The translations under genes were made by a program, and so were the position numbers. Positions 12,655-25,362 of a stretch of 64,000 bases of DNA are shown here, in pieces. Source of the stretch: Malania oleifera. Taxonomy: Eukaryota; Streptophyta; Magnoliopsida; Santalales; Ximeniaceae. Below the pieces are notes generated by a model. That model did no database searches, had not been told where the DNA came from, and saw nothing but the letters and a program-made list of their open reading frames with translations. Numbering within the stretch: the stretch's first letter is position 1; every line of letters begins with the position of its first letter. The stretch covers positions 2,852,001 through 2,916,000 of the forward strand of contig NC_080421.1 in assembly GCF_029873635.1 (NCBI RefSeq). Reading direction: 5' to 3'.

Positions 12655-14454
12655 TGTCATGCCCTGAACTAGGAAATGGGATCTAGGAGTGAAAATGTAA
12701 ACCAACCAATCCTTGTATCATACAAAACATCCAAGATACAGAGTAGTAGATGAGAGTTTGACCCCGTGGGGTTCCCAGATACTATGCACATCCAAACATA
12801 CAGAATATACGCAGCGAAAATATAGTCATTCTATATACATACATTACCATACCAGAGTTTACACAAGGACATAATCAAGGTTCCATCAATAATTTACAAA
12901 TGGGTGCCCAACATATCTCAAAACGGCAACCCCCAAAATACATATCCTAGCACTTACCCAAGCGCTACCCGTAGTACATTGACCACTATGTTCCCTACAC
13001 CAGAACGCTAATTCCGGTTATTCGAAGAACCTGTAAAAATGTACATCCAGTAGGGGTGAGACACCTCTCAGTAAGGAAGAATACATGTTATATCGGTGTG
13101 TGACATTTGAGTGTTGTCATGATACAACATACACACAGTTAAATGCAGTTCCAGTACTAATTTTACACAGTGCATACACGCACACAAACACATGATCATC
13201 AATCCCGGTGTCGTCACACCCATCGACCCAAAGTCGGCCCATGACATATGGCGTTGGCCCGTAGCCAACCCGCGAACACTGCGCCATCGGCACATGATTA
13301 GTCCTCGACTCCCATGGCATCGTACCGGCGCTAAACTGGTGGATCCACACCCTTTGGCCTGATCTATTAGAATAGGCTCACGCCCATAGAGCCGGACACT
13401 CTGCCAATCTATGGCCAGCGATTTCATATGCCCTCGGATATAGAGCCGGACACTCTCAGTACCTGGAACAATTCGGAACCGCGTTCCTACTAGCATTTCA
13501 ACCAATCGCACACGCACATGCATGCTCAAATAACCAAACAAACCATACCCATTTGGTAATCTAAAATCATGGTTTTCCAAACAAATACAGTTTAAACAAG
13601 TAAAGGTACGACCATCCCTATAACACAGTATAAATTAACATATACACTAGGTTTTCAACAAAACCAGGGATGCAGCCCGTCCTCCCATTTTTTCCAAAAC
13701 TGTAATCATGAAAAACTCATAGTTTTTCCTGTTAAATCCCCTCAAATGAGTAGCCAAAACACACACTAAATCATGAACCACAGTTCTAATGAGTCCGATT
13801 TAAAAAATAATCGATATAAACACAATTTTCCTTACCTTTTCCTTGTATAGCAAATCTCGAACTCTAAGGCCCCTAAACAGCAAATCGAGTTTCAAAGCCT
13901 ACAATCAACAGTACAGAATATACTCACAAGATTGTTTCCTACAAAACTATCGGATCAGAATTGAAAATCGCGCCTTACCTCAATTTTACGCAAAAACCCG
14001 AAAATCTCTGAAACGAGATTTCGATCTGTAGAACTTGTAGAGAATCCTTCCACAATTCTCGTGGTAACTTCAGATTTACTATTCTCGTGACGAACGACAA
14101 AGAAATCTAGAGAGAGAGAGAGAGAGAGAAGATTTTTAAGTTTTCTTAACTTGGAAGTAATGAAACTTCTATTTATAACCCTTTGATCCACCCACTTCTC
14201 GTCGACGAATTGCATCCTCATTGATGAGGCTCTATAGTCTTCTCGTCGACGAGACTAAGACCTCGTCAACAAGTTTGGGATCTTCGATTTTCTGAAACCC
14301 CTCGGCTTCTCGTCGACGAGCCTCTAAACTTCGTCGACGAGACTTACATGGACTTCGTTGACGAACTCTGGCTTCATCGATGAATCCTGATAAATTCCCA
14401 ATTTGCCCCTATTTTATTTAGTCAAACTCATATATCACGGTTTGAGTTCTTACA
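12655..14454 (-). repeat. 3' LTR of the gypsy element
   Basis: 1,800 bp, the uninterrupted LTR copy. In element orientation it starts TGTAAGAACTC (right end) and ends GGGCATGACA (left end). A cluster of TCGTCGACGA-like palindromes at 14201-14390 lies just upstream of the TATA-like ATTTATAACC region near 14170, followed by a GA tract. The 170-residue ORF inside it (13068-13580, minus) is not a recognisable protein. Confidence 0.9.
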
Positions 14455-17400
14455 ATCTCTCATCCTTACAAAAATTTCGTCTTCGAAATTTGCAATCTAT
14501 CATTCACAACTCATTTATACAACTGAATACACACACGTAATACTGACAAGAAACTGACGACTACTGCAGCACAGCCCCATCATACACATACACATACACA
14601 TACATACTCTCATTTATGGTGGATGAATACCGTGGTTACATATACACTCATCTCATGAGTTCATAATATAACACTCCCGACAACTAACTACCTATCCCAA
14701 CCCAAAGTAAGATAACATACAAGTACTCAAAACAACCGTGGATACTTCCGGCGTATTTTCATTTCTAGTTCCCAAGAAGCTTCCTCAATTTCGTGGTTCC
14801 GTCACAATACCTTCACTAATGGTATCTCTTTAGTACGAAGCTTCTGAACTTTACGGTCCAGAACCTGAACAGGTATCTTCTCATATGCTAAAGTATCTCT
14901 AATTTCCAACTCATTGTAGCTGATAACATGTGAAGGATTCAACACGTACCTCCTCAACATGGATACGTGAAACACATCGTGGATCCTCGAGAGTGCTGGA
15001 GGTAATGCAATCCTGTAGGCTACCGGACCCACTAGCTCAAGAATCTCGAATGGTCTGATATACCTCGGGCTCAGCTTGCTCTTCTTTCCAAATCTCATCA
15101 CCTCTTTCATCGGAGCGATACGCAGAAATACCTTACTCCCCACCTCGAACTCTAAATCACGGCGGCGAACATCTGCGTAACTTTTCTGCCGACTCTGAGT
15201 TGATCTAATCCTCTCTCAGATCAAACCAAACTTCTCAGATACCTGCTGCACAAGTTCAGGCCCTAACACCTGACGTTCACTAACCTCATCCCAACATAAA
15301 GGAGATCGACACCTCCGACCATACAAAGCCTGAAACGGTGCCATCCCGATACTAGCCTGGAAGCTGTTGTTATAAGCGAACTCTATAAGTGGCATAAACT
15401 AGATCCAACTACCACCGAAGTCTAAAACACAAGCCCGCAACATATCTTCCAAGATCTGTATTGTCCTCTCCAACTGTCTATTAGTCTAAGGGTGGAACGC
15501 TGTACTGAAAGTAAGCTTCGTCCCTAGTGCCTCCTGCAACCTCGTCCAAAATTGAGAAGTAAACCTCGGATCTCGATCTGACACAATGGATACCGGTACT
15601 CCGTGCATTCTCACAATCTTATGCACGTACATATCAGCTAACATATTCAAAGGATAACCAATCTTCATCGATATGAAATGAGCAGATTTCGTCAATCTAT
15701 CTACGATCACCCAAATAGCATTTTGCCCGTGAAGTGTTGGTGGCAATTTGGTCACAAAATCCATAAAAATATGTTCCCATTTTCACACCGGAATAGGCAA
15801 AGGCTGCAACGGTCCTGTCGGTTTCTGATGTTCAACTTTCACCTGTTGACACGTCAAACATTGCCCCATGAACTGAGCAATCTGTCTCTTTATACCAGAC
15901 CATCAAAAGGTCTCGTACAAGTCACGATACATCTTTGTACTACCAGGATGTACTGTATACAAAGAACGATGCGCTTCCTCTAGAATCGTCCGTCTGATCT
16001 CGTCGTCGTTCGGAACACATAACCGAGTCCCAAACCTCAGCACACCTCCCTTAGAGATGTTAAACTTTGTAGCCAGTCTCCGCTGTACCTTTTCCATAAT
16101 CTCAGCTAATTTTGCATCACTAGCTTGCGCGACTTTTATACGTTCAAACAAAGTCGACTAGACCACCAAACTAGCAAAGAATGCTTGATGATCACCAAAC
16201 ACCAACTTTATATCGGAGCTCTCCAAATCCTGTCTGATGTGACACTGAGTTACAATCGTAGATACAGCCGTAGGTCCTGACTTCTGACTCAACGCATCGG
16301 TTACCACATTAGCTTTTCCCGAGTGATAGCTGATGGTGCAATCGTAGTCTTTAATTAACTCAAGCCACTGTCTCTGCCTCATGTTCAACTCCTTTTGCGT
16401 GAAGAAATACCTGAGGCTTTTGTGGTTAGTGAAGATCTCACATTGCACACCATACAAGTAGTGTCGCCAGATCTTCAGTGCATATATAACAACAGCCAAC
16501 TCTAGATCATGCGTAGGATAATTCTTCTCATACTCTTTCAATTGCCGAGAAACATAAGTTACTACCTTACCCTGCTGCATAAGCACACATCCCAGACCCT
16601 TTAGAGACGCGTCACTATAAATCACAAACCCACTATCCCCCGAGGGAATGGTCAACACTAGAGCAGTAGTAACCAACCGGTGCTTCAACTCCTAAAAGCA
16701 CTGCTCACAATCACTGGTCTACTCAAACTGCATCCCTTTCCTAGTCAAACGAGTCAGAGGCCCAAATAGTTAGAAAAACCTTCCATGAATCGACGATAAT
16801 AACCTGTCAGTCCTAGAAAACTTCAAACCTCCTGCACAATTTTCGGTCTCATCCAGTCAACCACAACTTCAATCTTGTTAGGATTAACTGATATACCATC
16901 ATCAGTAACGACATGGCCTAAGAATGCAATCTGACTCAACCAAAATTCACACTTCTTCAGTTTAGCATACAACTTCTTCTTCCGTAGAATTTGTAATACT
17001 AACCTCAGATGATTCTCATGCTCTTCTGAACTCCTCGAGTATACCAAAATATCGTCAATGAATACCACCACAAATCGGTCCAGGTACTCATGGAAAATCC
17101 TATTCATCAAATCCATAAATACCGTCGGAGCATTCGTTAACCCAAAAGGCATGACCAAAAACTCATAGTGGCCATATCTGGTTCGAAAAGCCATCATCGC
17201 TACATCCTCAACTCTAACCCTCACCTTATGATATCCTGACCGCAAGTCAATTTTTGAAAAGACTTGCGTCCCTTGCAACTAGTCAAAGAAATCATCGATA
17301 CGAGGTAAAGGATAGTAATTCTTCACAGTTACCTTGTTCATCTCACTGTAATCAATGCACAAACGCATCGGCCCGTCATTTTCTTCACAAACAAAACTAG

Positions 17401-19128
17401 AGCTCCCCAGGACAAAACACTAGGTCGAATGAATCCCCTGTCCAGTAATTCCTGTAACTGCTCCTTCAACTCTCGAAATTTTGCTGGAGTCATACGGTAC
17501 GGAGCTTTAGAGATCGGTGCCTTGTCAGGCAGCAACTTTATAGCGAACTCCACCTCATGATCCGGAGGTAAACCAGGTAAATCATCTAGAAACACATCTG
17601 AGAACTCGCTGACTACCCAAATATCCTCGAGCCTCAACTCATCCCACGGCGGTTCCTCCACACAAGTTAGGTATCCTTGACATCTGTCCAAGAGTAGCCT
17701 CCTTGCCTGCAATGCTAATAGAATCTGTGGCGCTAGACGCACACATGTTCCCTCGAATTCATACTCCTGCTCCCCAAGAGGTCTGAAAACTACTACCTTC
17801 CTACGACAGTCGATCACAGCATAAGTGGAGAACAACCAATCCATCCATAGAATGATATCGAATCCTGACATGTCGTATACAACAAGATTCGCCGGTAGCA
17901 GCTTCCCCTGGATTACTACTAGGCAATCTACCAACATATTCCCACAGAAAGATACACTCCTAGATGGCGTAACCACTAATAACACCTCGTTCATGACTTG
18001 GGTCTCAACCCCATACCGTCCAACAAAATTCACAGATATAAAAGAATGGGTTGCACCTGAATAAAAAAAAACAGAAGCCTTAGGTACTGTCCTCTTCCTC
18101 GATTCTTGATCCACCTCGTCCTCTTGGATATCGGTCTCAATCACCGTGGCCTTATTCACCAACACCGAGAACTCGCAGATCTGAAGCATACCCACCAATC
18201 TGCAAATATCCTTCCTCAGGCCATTCTTAAAACTCCGAGTCTTCTCATATTCGCTCGAGATCAAACATGGCACAAAGCGGGACAACTCTATATACCGAGC
18301 CGCTTACTCCTGCACCGTCATACTCCCCTGAGTCAAAGCAGAAAACTCATCCGCCTTCGCATCACGTACAGAAGCCGGGAAGTATCTATCAAAGAACACC
18401 TCATTGAAACGGCTCTACGTCATCTCCTCAGGACCAGCCCTCTGCTTCTCCAACAGTCTCATCGCAGTCCACCATTGACCCGCCTCCTTAGATAGCTGAA
18501 AGGTAGCATAGAGGACTCGCTGCCTATCTGTGCAGTGCAGGACCTCTAAGATCCAAGATCCTCTCAGTCTTCTCCACCTAATCCTCTGCTATCGTTGGGT
18601 CAAGTCCTCCAAAGAACGTTGGAGGGTGCATGCGTGTGAACCTCTCAATGGTGCACCTCGCAGCAGTAGGAGAGCGCTCGCGTCTCCTCACACTCCACCT
18701 GATCTCCCATAACACCTGCCTCGTCAAATCTCGAGGCACAGAAGGGGACTTATCACTCGCAGTCTCCTCGGAACCACTTCTCAGGTCATTATCCTTGGGT
18801 TCCATTTTGCGGCACAATAGGAATCTATCAATATTCCTACAACTCATACAGTTAACACAATGATGTACTAATCGTGTTAACTACTCCCTGCCAGGTCCAG
18901 GTCTGTCCTATCGCACCGACACGAAAGTCATCAATGATTTGCCTTGTTTTTAATGAAATCGTCATCCTAGGAAAAACATGGAATACCGTCGATAAATCCT
19001 GGTCTAGCAACCGAACAACCCTCAACCAACTCTACCCATATCTAACATTCTATACTCTGGTATGTACTCATAGTTAAGCCTAACCAAGTCTACAAGACCT
19101 AACAATCTGGTTAGTTCTGATACCAAGT
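14455..19128 (-). pseudogene. gag-pol relic of the gypsy element
   Basis: Recognisable parts in minus orientation: gag N-terminal region around 18850-18560 ([17 protein letters not shown]), gag C-terminal and protease region around 18290-17650, reverse transcriptase around 17600-16820 with the FIDDIL active-site motif, RNase H around 16690-16160, integrase zinc-binding and core region around 16150-15480, and integrase C-terminus around 15150-14800 (SRIHDVFHVSMLRRYV). It is a fossil: no intact polyprotein is present. Confidence 0.9.
19111..19125 (-). other. Primer binding site of the gypsy element
   Basis: Read on the minus strand directly inside the 5' LTR is TGGTATCAGAACTAA, complementary to the 3' end of initiator methionine tRNA except for decay at its inner end. 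This is the usual primer of plant gypsy and copia elements. Confidence 0.75.
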
Positions 19129-20146
19129 TGTCACGCCCCGAACCTGGAAATGGGACCCAAGGATAAAAATGTAAACCAACCAGTCCCTGTATCATACAAA
19201 ACATCAAAGATATAGAGCAACAGATGAGGGTCCGACCCCATGGGATTCCCAGGCACCCTATACACATCCAAACATACATAATATATGCAGCGAAAATACG
19301 GTCATTTTATATACATATAGTACCATACCAGAGTCTACACAAGGATAGAATCAAGGTTCCATCAATAACGTACAAACGGGTGCCCAACATATCTCAAAAC
19401 GGCAACCCACAAAATACATGTCCTAGCACTTACCCAAGCGCTACCCGCAGTACATCGGTCACTACGCTTCCTACACCAGGACGCTAGTTCTGGTTACTCG
19501 AAGGACCTGTAAAAATGTACGTATAGTAGGGTGAGACACCTCTCAGTAAGGAAGAACACAAGTTATATCAGTGTGTGACATTTGAGTGTTATCATGATAC
19601 AACATACACGCAGTTAAATGCAGTTCCAGTACTAATTTTACACAGTGCATACATGCACACATACACATGATCAACAATCCCGGTATCATCACACCCATTA
19701 GCTCGAAGCCAGCCCATGACATACGGCATTGGCCCGTAGCCAACCCGTGAACACGACGCCACCGGTACATGGTTAGTCCCCAACTCCATGGCATCGTATG
19801 CCGCTAAACTGGTGGATCCACACCCTTCGGCTTGATCTGTCGGAATAGGCTCACGCCTTTGGATATAGACCCGAACACTCTGTCAATCTATGACCAGCGA
19901 TTTCATACGCTCTCGAATATAGAGTTAGACACTCTCAGTACTTGGAACAATTTGGAACCGTGTTCCTACTAGCATTTCAACCAATCACACACACACATGC
20001 ATGCTCATATAACCAAACAAACCACACCCATTTGGTAATCTAAAATCATGGTTTTTCAAACAAATACAGTTTAAACAAGTCAAGGCACGACCATCTCCAT
20101 AACACAGTATAAATCAACATATACACTAGGTTTTCAACAAAACTAG

Positions 20147-21157
20147 TAGGCCTGGCAAAACGGGTTCGGGCGGGTCGCCAATAGGCCGGGTCATAACCGG
20201 GTCGGGTCATAAACGGGTTGGGATTAAACGGGTCACAAACCTATAAACCCTCACCCGCCCGTTTATTAAACAGACGGGTTACGGGTTATCCGTTTAAAAA
20301 AACCATATAATTATTTTAAATTTTAAAAGCAAAATAAAGTCATGATCCTCTTTCTTCCACGCCTCTCTCCAGTCTGGTGTGTCAGTCTCAGTCTCAGACT
20401 CTCGGCCCCTTTTCCTTCCCTCCAGTCAACCAAGTCTTTTCGTTCACGCCAATGACACCTAGCACCATCTTCCAAGCTCTCTCTCTCGTTCTTGTTGTTG
20501 CTCTTCTTCTTCTTCAGGCGTTCAATGGCTGAATTGATTCCCGATTTTAGCTCGGGGGGGAGTGAGCTAATCAGAAGCCGAGCACAAATACATCCCCCTG
20601 TCGCCGATGCACCGCCATCATCACTGCCGAAAGCACTTGAGCTCATCAACCACCTTATCTCTCTCCTCCTCCTTGCCTCCCTTTCTGTCAAGTCGTTCGT
20701 CGAGCGGTGGCGGGTTCTCTGGTCGAAACTCTCGTCTCTCATCTCTCGGTTGAAGCTTGAAGGAGGAGGAGGAGAAGAAGAGGAAGGAGCAGGACTAGGG
20801 CAAGGAAGATTGAGAACAGTATGAGCTCGGGGGCCGCCATGGAAGACCCAGCGGAGCAGGCGAACAGGAGGATTGGAAGAGGCTGCCGTTGCCGAACAGG
20901 AGGATTGGAGGAGGCAGTCGCGAATAGGATTTAGGGTTTCTTCATTTCTCTAGGGTTTTATATTTTTATTGAATAGGAAGCAAGTGAACGGGTCACTCGC
21001 CGGGTGGCTCGACCCGAACCCGGGTTGACCCGTTTATGAATGGGCGGGTCATGGGTTGACCCGTTTATAAACGGGTTGGCTTTCATGAATCTGGACCCGT
21101 TTTAATTGGGCGGGTCGCAGGTGACCCGTCGGGTCTGGACCCGTTTTGCCAGGCCTA
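20147..21157. mobile_element. Non-autonomous hAT-type DNA transposon
   Basis: 1,011 bp bounded by perfect 19-bp terminal inverted repeats, TAGGCCTGGCAAAACGGGT (20147-20165) and its reverse complement (21139-21157). It is flanked by an exact 8-bp duplication AAAACTAG (20139-20146 and 21158-21165). The matching site in the other LTR is uninterrupted, which gives a clean empty-site comparison. The 8-bp duplication defines the hAT superfamily. Subterminal zones at both ends carry many copies of ACGGGT/GGCGGGTC, the kind of repeat hAT transposases bind. No transposase is encoded; the middle holds host-like sequence (20461-20824). Confidence 0.92.
20525..20824 (+). pseudogene. Probable captured host gene fragment inside the hAT element
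   Basis: An ORF of 99 residues from the ATG at 20525, preceded by a CT-rich leader (20475-20520) that looks like a plant 5' UTR. The protein begins MAELIPDFSS and has a leucine-rich helical middle and the segment VKSFVERWRVLWSKLSSL before running into an acidic glycine/glutamate stretch. From memory this resembles the N-terminal helices of plant U-box/armadillo-repeat proteins (W-x-x-L-W-S-K-L pattern), but I could not search it. Base composition is much more GC-rich than the surroundings. It is either transduplicated gene sequence or chance coding; capture is my preferred reading. Confidence 0.5.
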
Positions 21158-21633
21158 AAAACTAGGAATGCAGCCTGTCGCCCCCTTTTTTCCAAAACTG
21201 TAATCATGAAAAATCCATAATTTTTCCTGTTAGATCCCCCCAAATGAGTAGCCAAAACACACATAGGACCGTGAACTATAGTTCTACCGAGTCCGATTTA
21301 AAAAATAACCGATATAAACACAATTCCCCTTACCTTTTCCCTGTATAGCAAATCCCGAACTCTAAGGCCTCTAAACAGTGAACCGAGTTCCAAAACCTAC
21401 AATTAACAGTACAAAATATACTCACAAGATTGTTTCTTACAAAACTACCGGATCAGAATTGAAAATCGAGTTTTACCTCGATTTTACGCCAAAACCTGAA
21501 AATCTCTTAAACGGGATGCCGATCCGTAAAACTTGTAGAGAATCCTTCCACAATCCTCGTGGTAACTTCAGATTTACGATTCTCGCGACGAACGACGAAG
21601 AAATCTAGAGAGATAGAGAGTAGGGAGAGTTCT

Positions 21634-21635
<2 letters not shown>

Positions 21636-21684
<49 letters not shown>
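21636..21684. repeat. (GA)n microsatellite in LTR
   Basis: About 48 bp of GA in the 5' LTR of the gypsy element. The same position in the other LTR has only a short GA run (14109-14129), so the tract expanded after insertion. Confidence 0.9.
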
Positions 21685-21689
<5 letters not shown>

Positions 21690-22010
21690 TTTAAGTTTTC
21701 TTAACTTGGAAGTAATGAAACTTCTATTTATAGCCATTTGACCTGCTCACTTCTTGTCGACAAATTGCATCCTCGTCGACGAGGCTCTATGGTCTTCTCG
21801 TTGACGAGACCAAGACCTCATCAACTAGTCCGGGATCTTCGATTTTCCGAAACCTCTCGGCTTCTCCTCGTCGACGAGTCTCTGAACTTCGTCGATGAGA
21901 CTTACATGGACTTCGTCGACGAACTCTGGTTTCGTCGATGAATCCTGCTAAATTCCTAATTTGCCCCTCTTATTTCTTCAAACCCATATATCACGGTTTG
22001 GGTTCTTACA

Positions 22011-22638
22011 AACCAACCTTAAATTATATATATTTACTTCTTAAGATCATTAATTTAAGGAATTTGTTTTCATCATGAGAATTGGGTATTTAAACTTGAG
22101 TTTAAAAGAGGACTTGGGATTGACCTAGAGGCATATATTGTAGTGCTAGTGCGAGAGTTGGGATGGGAGCGTTAGGTTGGACTTTAACCAATTGGATTTA
22201 TATTGATAAAATTATCTATGAATTTGAATATTAGTTATTGACAGACTAATAGATATTTATGGGATAAAACTTGAAATTCGGTAATTGACTCATTTATGGA
22301 TGAAAAACAGAAAAAAAAAAACTTTAATCATATTTAATTCATTGAACATATAGATGGGTTATAAGCTAGTTTAAGCAAGTTAAATTAGGTAGGAATGAAT
22401 GAATTTTATCTGTTTTGAATTTTATCTGTTTTATCATGTTTTAATAAGCTCTTCATATGGTTCAAACTTGCATTATCATTTCTTACCTGTGCTCTTTGAT
22501 TTCCTCCTCTGGAAAGAGAACCTTTGGAAAAATGTTCAGTGCTCTTTTCTCTTAGTAGCAATTATTTTTATTTATAAATTTTTAAAACCCAATTAATTAA
22601 TATAATTAGGGAGCTGTCCCATGAACAGTGTTTCAAAA
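22011..22638. other. Short intergenic stretch, 3' side of PPR-SMR gene
   Basis: AT-rich sequence without a gene. It should contain the 3' UTR and polyadenylation site of the minus-strand PPR-SMR gene; AT-rich runs near 22560-22610 would suit a minus-strand poly(A) signal, but none is distinctive. Confidence 0.4.
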
Positions 22639-24388
22639 TCAACATAACCACTGTTTCACAACCTCGCCTCTGGCAACGAAACACCCTATGTTCTTCCTGT
22701 CAATTCTCATCGGACTCTTCATCCGCACCATCATTTCCCTCACCAACCCTTTCACCGGCGACTCCCCTCTCACAACGCTGTGCTTTCCCGACCCGCAAAC
22801 CACCGTCACCTCCGCGGGAACCATCCATTTCCCGGATCTGAACCTCCTCCGCGCCTCCTCTACCCACTGCAGAATCACCAAATAAGCACACCCCAAATGC
22901 ATTCCGTGCAAATCCAACTTCGCCTCCGACGAATTCCATTCCATTGCATCCGCCAAAACCGACGAATCCACCAGCTCCCGAACTAGCATAGCCTCGCCGC
23001 CGTTCAAAGTCTCCACCAATTGTTCGATCGAAAGAGGAAGGTTCTTGGGATATTGAAGCTTTAATGACATTGCTTGGCAGGAATTCAAGGCCGAATTGTA
23101 GGTCCTGATCGAGAAGGGAATGCCTGAATCCTTCATTCTTCGAAGCTGCTTAACCATTTCAGACTGCCTGTTATGGACTCCGTATGATGAGAGAATCATG
23201 TTTGAGCAGATTGTGTCCATTGCAAACCCTTCGTTTTCCATTTGGGATATGATTCTGTTCATGTCCTCGAAGAACCCTAATTTCCCGTAAGCGTGCACGA
23301 CAGACCTGAACTCGAACACTGACGTTTTGAGCCCCGAGCTTCTCATCTCCTTCATCACACTCTCCGCCTCGCGAGGCAGATCCAAAACGCAGAGGCATTT
23401 GACAATCGATTCAAAAGCTCGTTGCTTTACATAGACGGAAGAAGAACTAGACGCCAGTTGCTTCAACCGCTCGTAAGAATCGAAAAACCCTCGTTTCGAG
23501 CCCTGCTTGGAGTGAGAATCGATCAGAGTGCAGTAGAAGAGAGCTAGATCTCGTTCCCGATCTCCTAGTTTCGAAACTGCTTCGTAAACTAGGGTTTCGG
23601 CTTCGTTCAATCGGTGGTGTTGGTACAACAAAGCCACGACGTCTGCAACTAGCTTCGGATTGTAGCTGAACCATGAAGCCTCGGTTATTCTACAGTATAG
23701 CTGCAAACAATAAGGCTCCGTTTGGATTATGTATTTGGCATTTTGTACTAGAAATATCATTTTATTAAGATCCCATTTGAAACTTATAAAATATTAAAAA
23801 AAGTAAAAAAAAAAATACAAAAGAATTTATTTTTTAGTTATTAAGGAAAAATAAAAAAATACTAAATTAATAAACAAAAATTTAATTTTATACATCATTA
23901 ATATTTAAAAATTTTAAAAATCAAAATCAAATTAAAATAAATTTTATTTGTACTAATAAGATACAACTTATATAAGAGAAATGCAATGGAACGTTAATTT
24001 TAAAATTTTATTCTTTCTAACACAAATTTATTTTATCCAAACATTCTAAATTTTTTATTATAAGTTTTGGATGTCAGCAAGTCTTATAAAATTTTAGAAT
24101 TTTTAGATATCAAAATTTGATTTCCAAAAAAAAAAATCCTTTAGAGTGCCTTTGGTTTAAGCATTGGTGTGACTAAAAAGTATCATAAAATTGAATTGAT
24201 TATGATGATTATTCTATCTCATAAATTTTAAAGCTTAAATATAATTGACTAATACAATAAAGGAAGTTTAGTATGAGTTGAGACTTTACAATGATAGGGC
24301 TATTTGCCTTTTCATTATTATTATTATTATTATTATTGATGACGAGCCCTTTGGACCCTCCCGGTGTAACACTAAATTCACGGCTCAG

Positions 24389-24438
<50 letters not shown>

Positions 24439-25362
24439 GTAAGATAGGTTGCCTGAATGATACCTAAGTTATCAATAAGAGACAACAAATAAAACTAATA
24501 AAATTAATTTAACTTAATTAAGTATTTATATTTGGTGCACGAAAGCAAAATATAAGACAAGTTAAGAGATTAATTATAAGTATGTTTTGCGTTTTAAAAA
24601 TGAAGGTTTTATAATAAAGGTTAAATCAAATAAGTTTAGATTAGATAATTTATGTTAATTTTTATTTTTTAGATCATTTATATAAAAGTATTAACTCAAT
24701 ATCTTAAACAATCAAAATATGGCAGTTTAATCAAAATATGGCATTCTTGACATTTGCATTAAAGTTTTTTTTTCTATTAATTTTTTGTTGGAATTTTTAT
24801 TATCATTCCAAAAATAATAATTTTTAATAAATAATTTAAACCAGAGATTTATATCTTCAAACTTTATATATATATATATATAGTACACAGTGCCCAAACT
24901 CAGCCTAATTTTTGTGAAGTGTTTAATTTTAATTTTTAAAAACTTAAATTAAAATTTATATGAATTTGAAGGAAATATAACGTTTTTTTTTTAAAAAAAT
25001 AAATATATGCCAATTTTATTGAAGATTGAAATCTACATACCCAAACACGGGAGTAATATATCTTAAGGAGAGAGACTTACAGGGAGGGCGAGGGAGGAGA
25101 GGTGGGGGTGCGCGGTGGCGGGGGAGAGCAGATGGGAGAGGGCGTTGAGAGCTACTGATTTGGGAGAAGAAGCTACGAATTTACAGATTAAGCGATTGGC
25201 GGCGGCGTCATCGTCGGCGGCGATGGCTAGGGAGGAGAGGAAGCGCTGGCCTTGTTTGCTTAATGAGCATTTGGTGGTTAATCGGACTGCCGCCGGTGGG
25301 CGCCCGGCGTTCCACGACGGTGGCCGGCACAATAGTTGAGTCACTACCACTACTGCTGCCAT
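22639..25362 (-). CDS. PPR protein with C-terminal SMR domain (At2g17033-like), 447 aa
   Basis: Two exons, 25081-25362 (MAAVVVVTQ...) and 22639-23700, joined in phase 0 across a 1,380-bp GT-AG intron. The N-terminal 50 residues are rich in Ala, Arg and Ser with few acids, fitting an organelle (probably plastid) transit peptide. Residues about 100-330 form degenerate helix-turn-helix PPR motifs (for example SVFEFRSVVHAYGKLGFFEDMNRII). Residues 356-447 are an SMR domain with LDLHG at 356-360 and CGSGKHS near 396-402. Plant PPR-SMR proteins act in organelle RNA processing, translation or retrograde signalling, and some SMR domains are endonucleases. The whole C-terminus matches my memory of Arabidopsis At2g17033, an uncharacterised family member. 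The start is the first ATG in frame after a non-ATG extension; no breaks are seen. Confidence 0.88.
23769..24046. mobile_element. Tourist-like MITE in the PPR-SMR intron
   Basis: About 278 bp with ends GATCCCATTTGAAAC and TTATCCAAACATTC in inverted orientation, flanked by TAA (23766-23768 and 24047-24049). An internal motif near ACATCATTAATATTT is shared with the copies at 39318-39615 and 41134-41427. A TAA target duplication and short imperfect inverted ends suit PIF/Harbinger (Tourist) MITEs. Confidence 0.55.
24390..24437. repeat. (ATT)n microsatellite
   Basis: About 16 ATT units in the PPR-SMR intron, with a shorter sibling tract at 24315-24339. The 50-bp segment between the two tracts contains GACGAGCCCTTTGGACCCTC, which is GC-richer than the intron around it. 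Confidence 0.85.

Larger units (their letters stand above)
12655..22010 (-). mobile_element. Ty3/gypsy LTR retrotransposon, broken, chromovirus (Tekay/Del-like)
   Basis: A 9,356-bp element in minus orientation. Both LTRs have TG...CA ends, and the flanks AGCCA (12650-12654) and AACCA (22011-22015) fit a 5-bp target duplication with one change. From right to left the internal part shows gag, protease, reverse transcriptase, RNase H, integrase and an integrase C-terminus; this RT-before-INT order defines Ty3/gypsy. The end of integrase (window 14802-15143) resembles Tekay/Del chromoviruses. The coding region is broken in many places, about ten or more. The LTRs differ at roughly one site in ten over the stretches I aligned by eye, with many C/T and G/A changes. 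This suggests an insertion some millions of years old. The 5' LTR carries a later hAT insertion. Confidence 0.92.
19129..22010 (-). repeat. 5' LTR of the gypsy element, interrupted by a hAT insertion
   Basis: 2,882 bp, starting TGTCACGCCCCG at its left end and ending GGGTTCTTACA at its right end. Without the inserted 1,011-bp hAT element and its 8-bp duplication it is about 1,860 bp, matching the 3' LTR. It shows the same palindrome cluster (21755-21945), a TATA-like TATAAATAG on the minus strand near 21730, and an expanded GA tract (21636-21684). Confidence 0.9.

Noticed and set aside
13068-13580. 170-residue minus-strand ORF
   Set aside because: It lies entirely in an LTR, its counterpart in the sister LTR (19543-19794) is much shorter, and the sequence has no domain; it is chance coding in a repeat.
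25115-25339. 74-residue plus-strand ORF
   Set aside because: Antisense shadow of the GC-rich first exon of the PPR-SMR gene.
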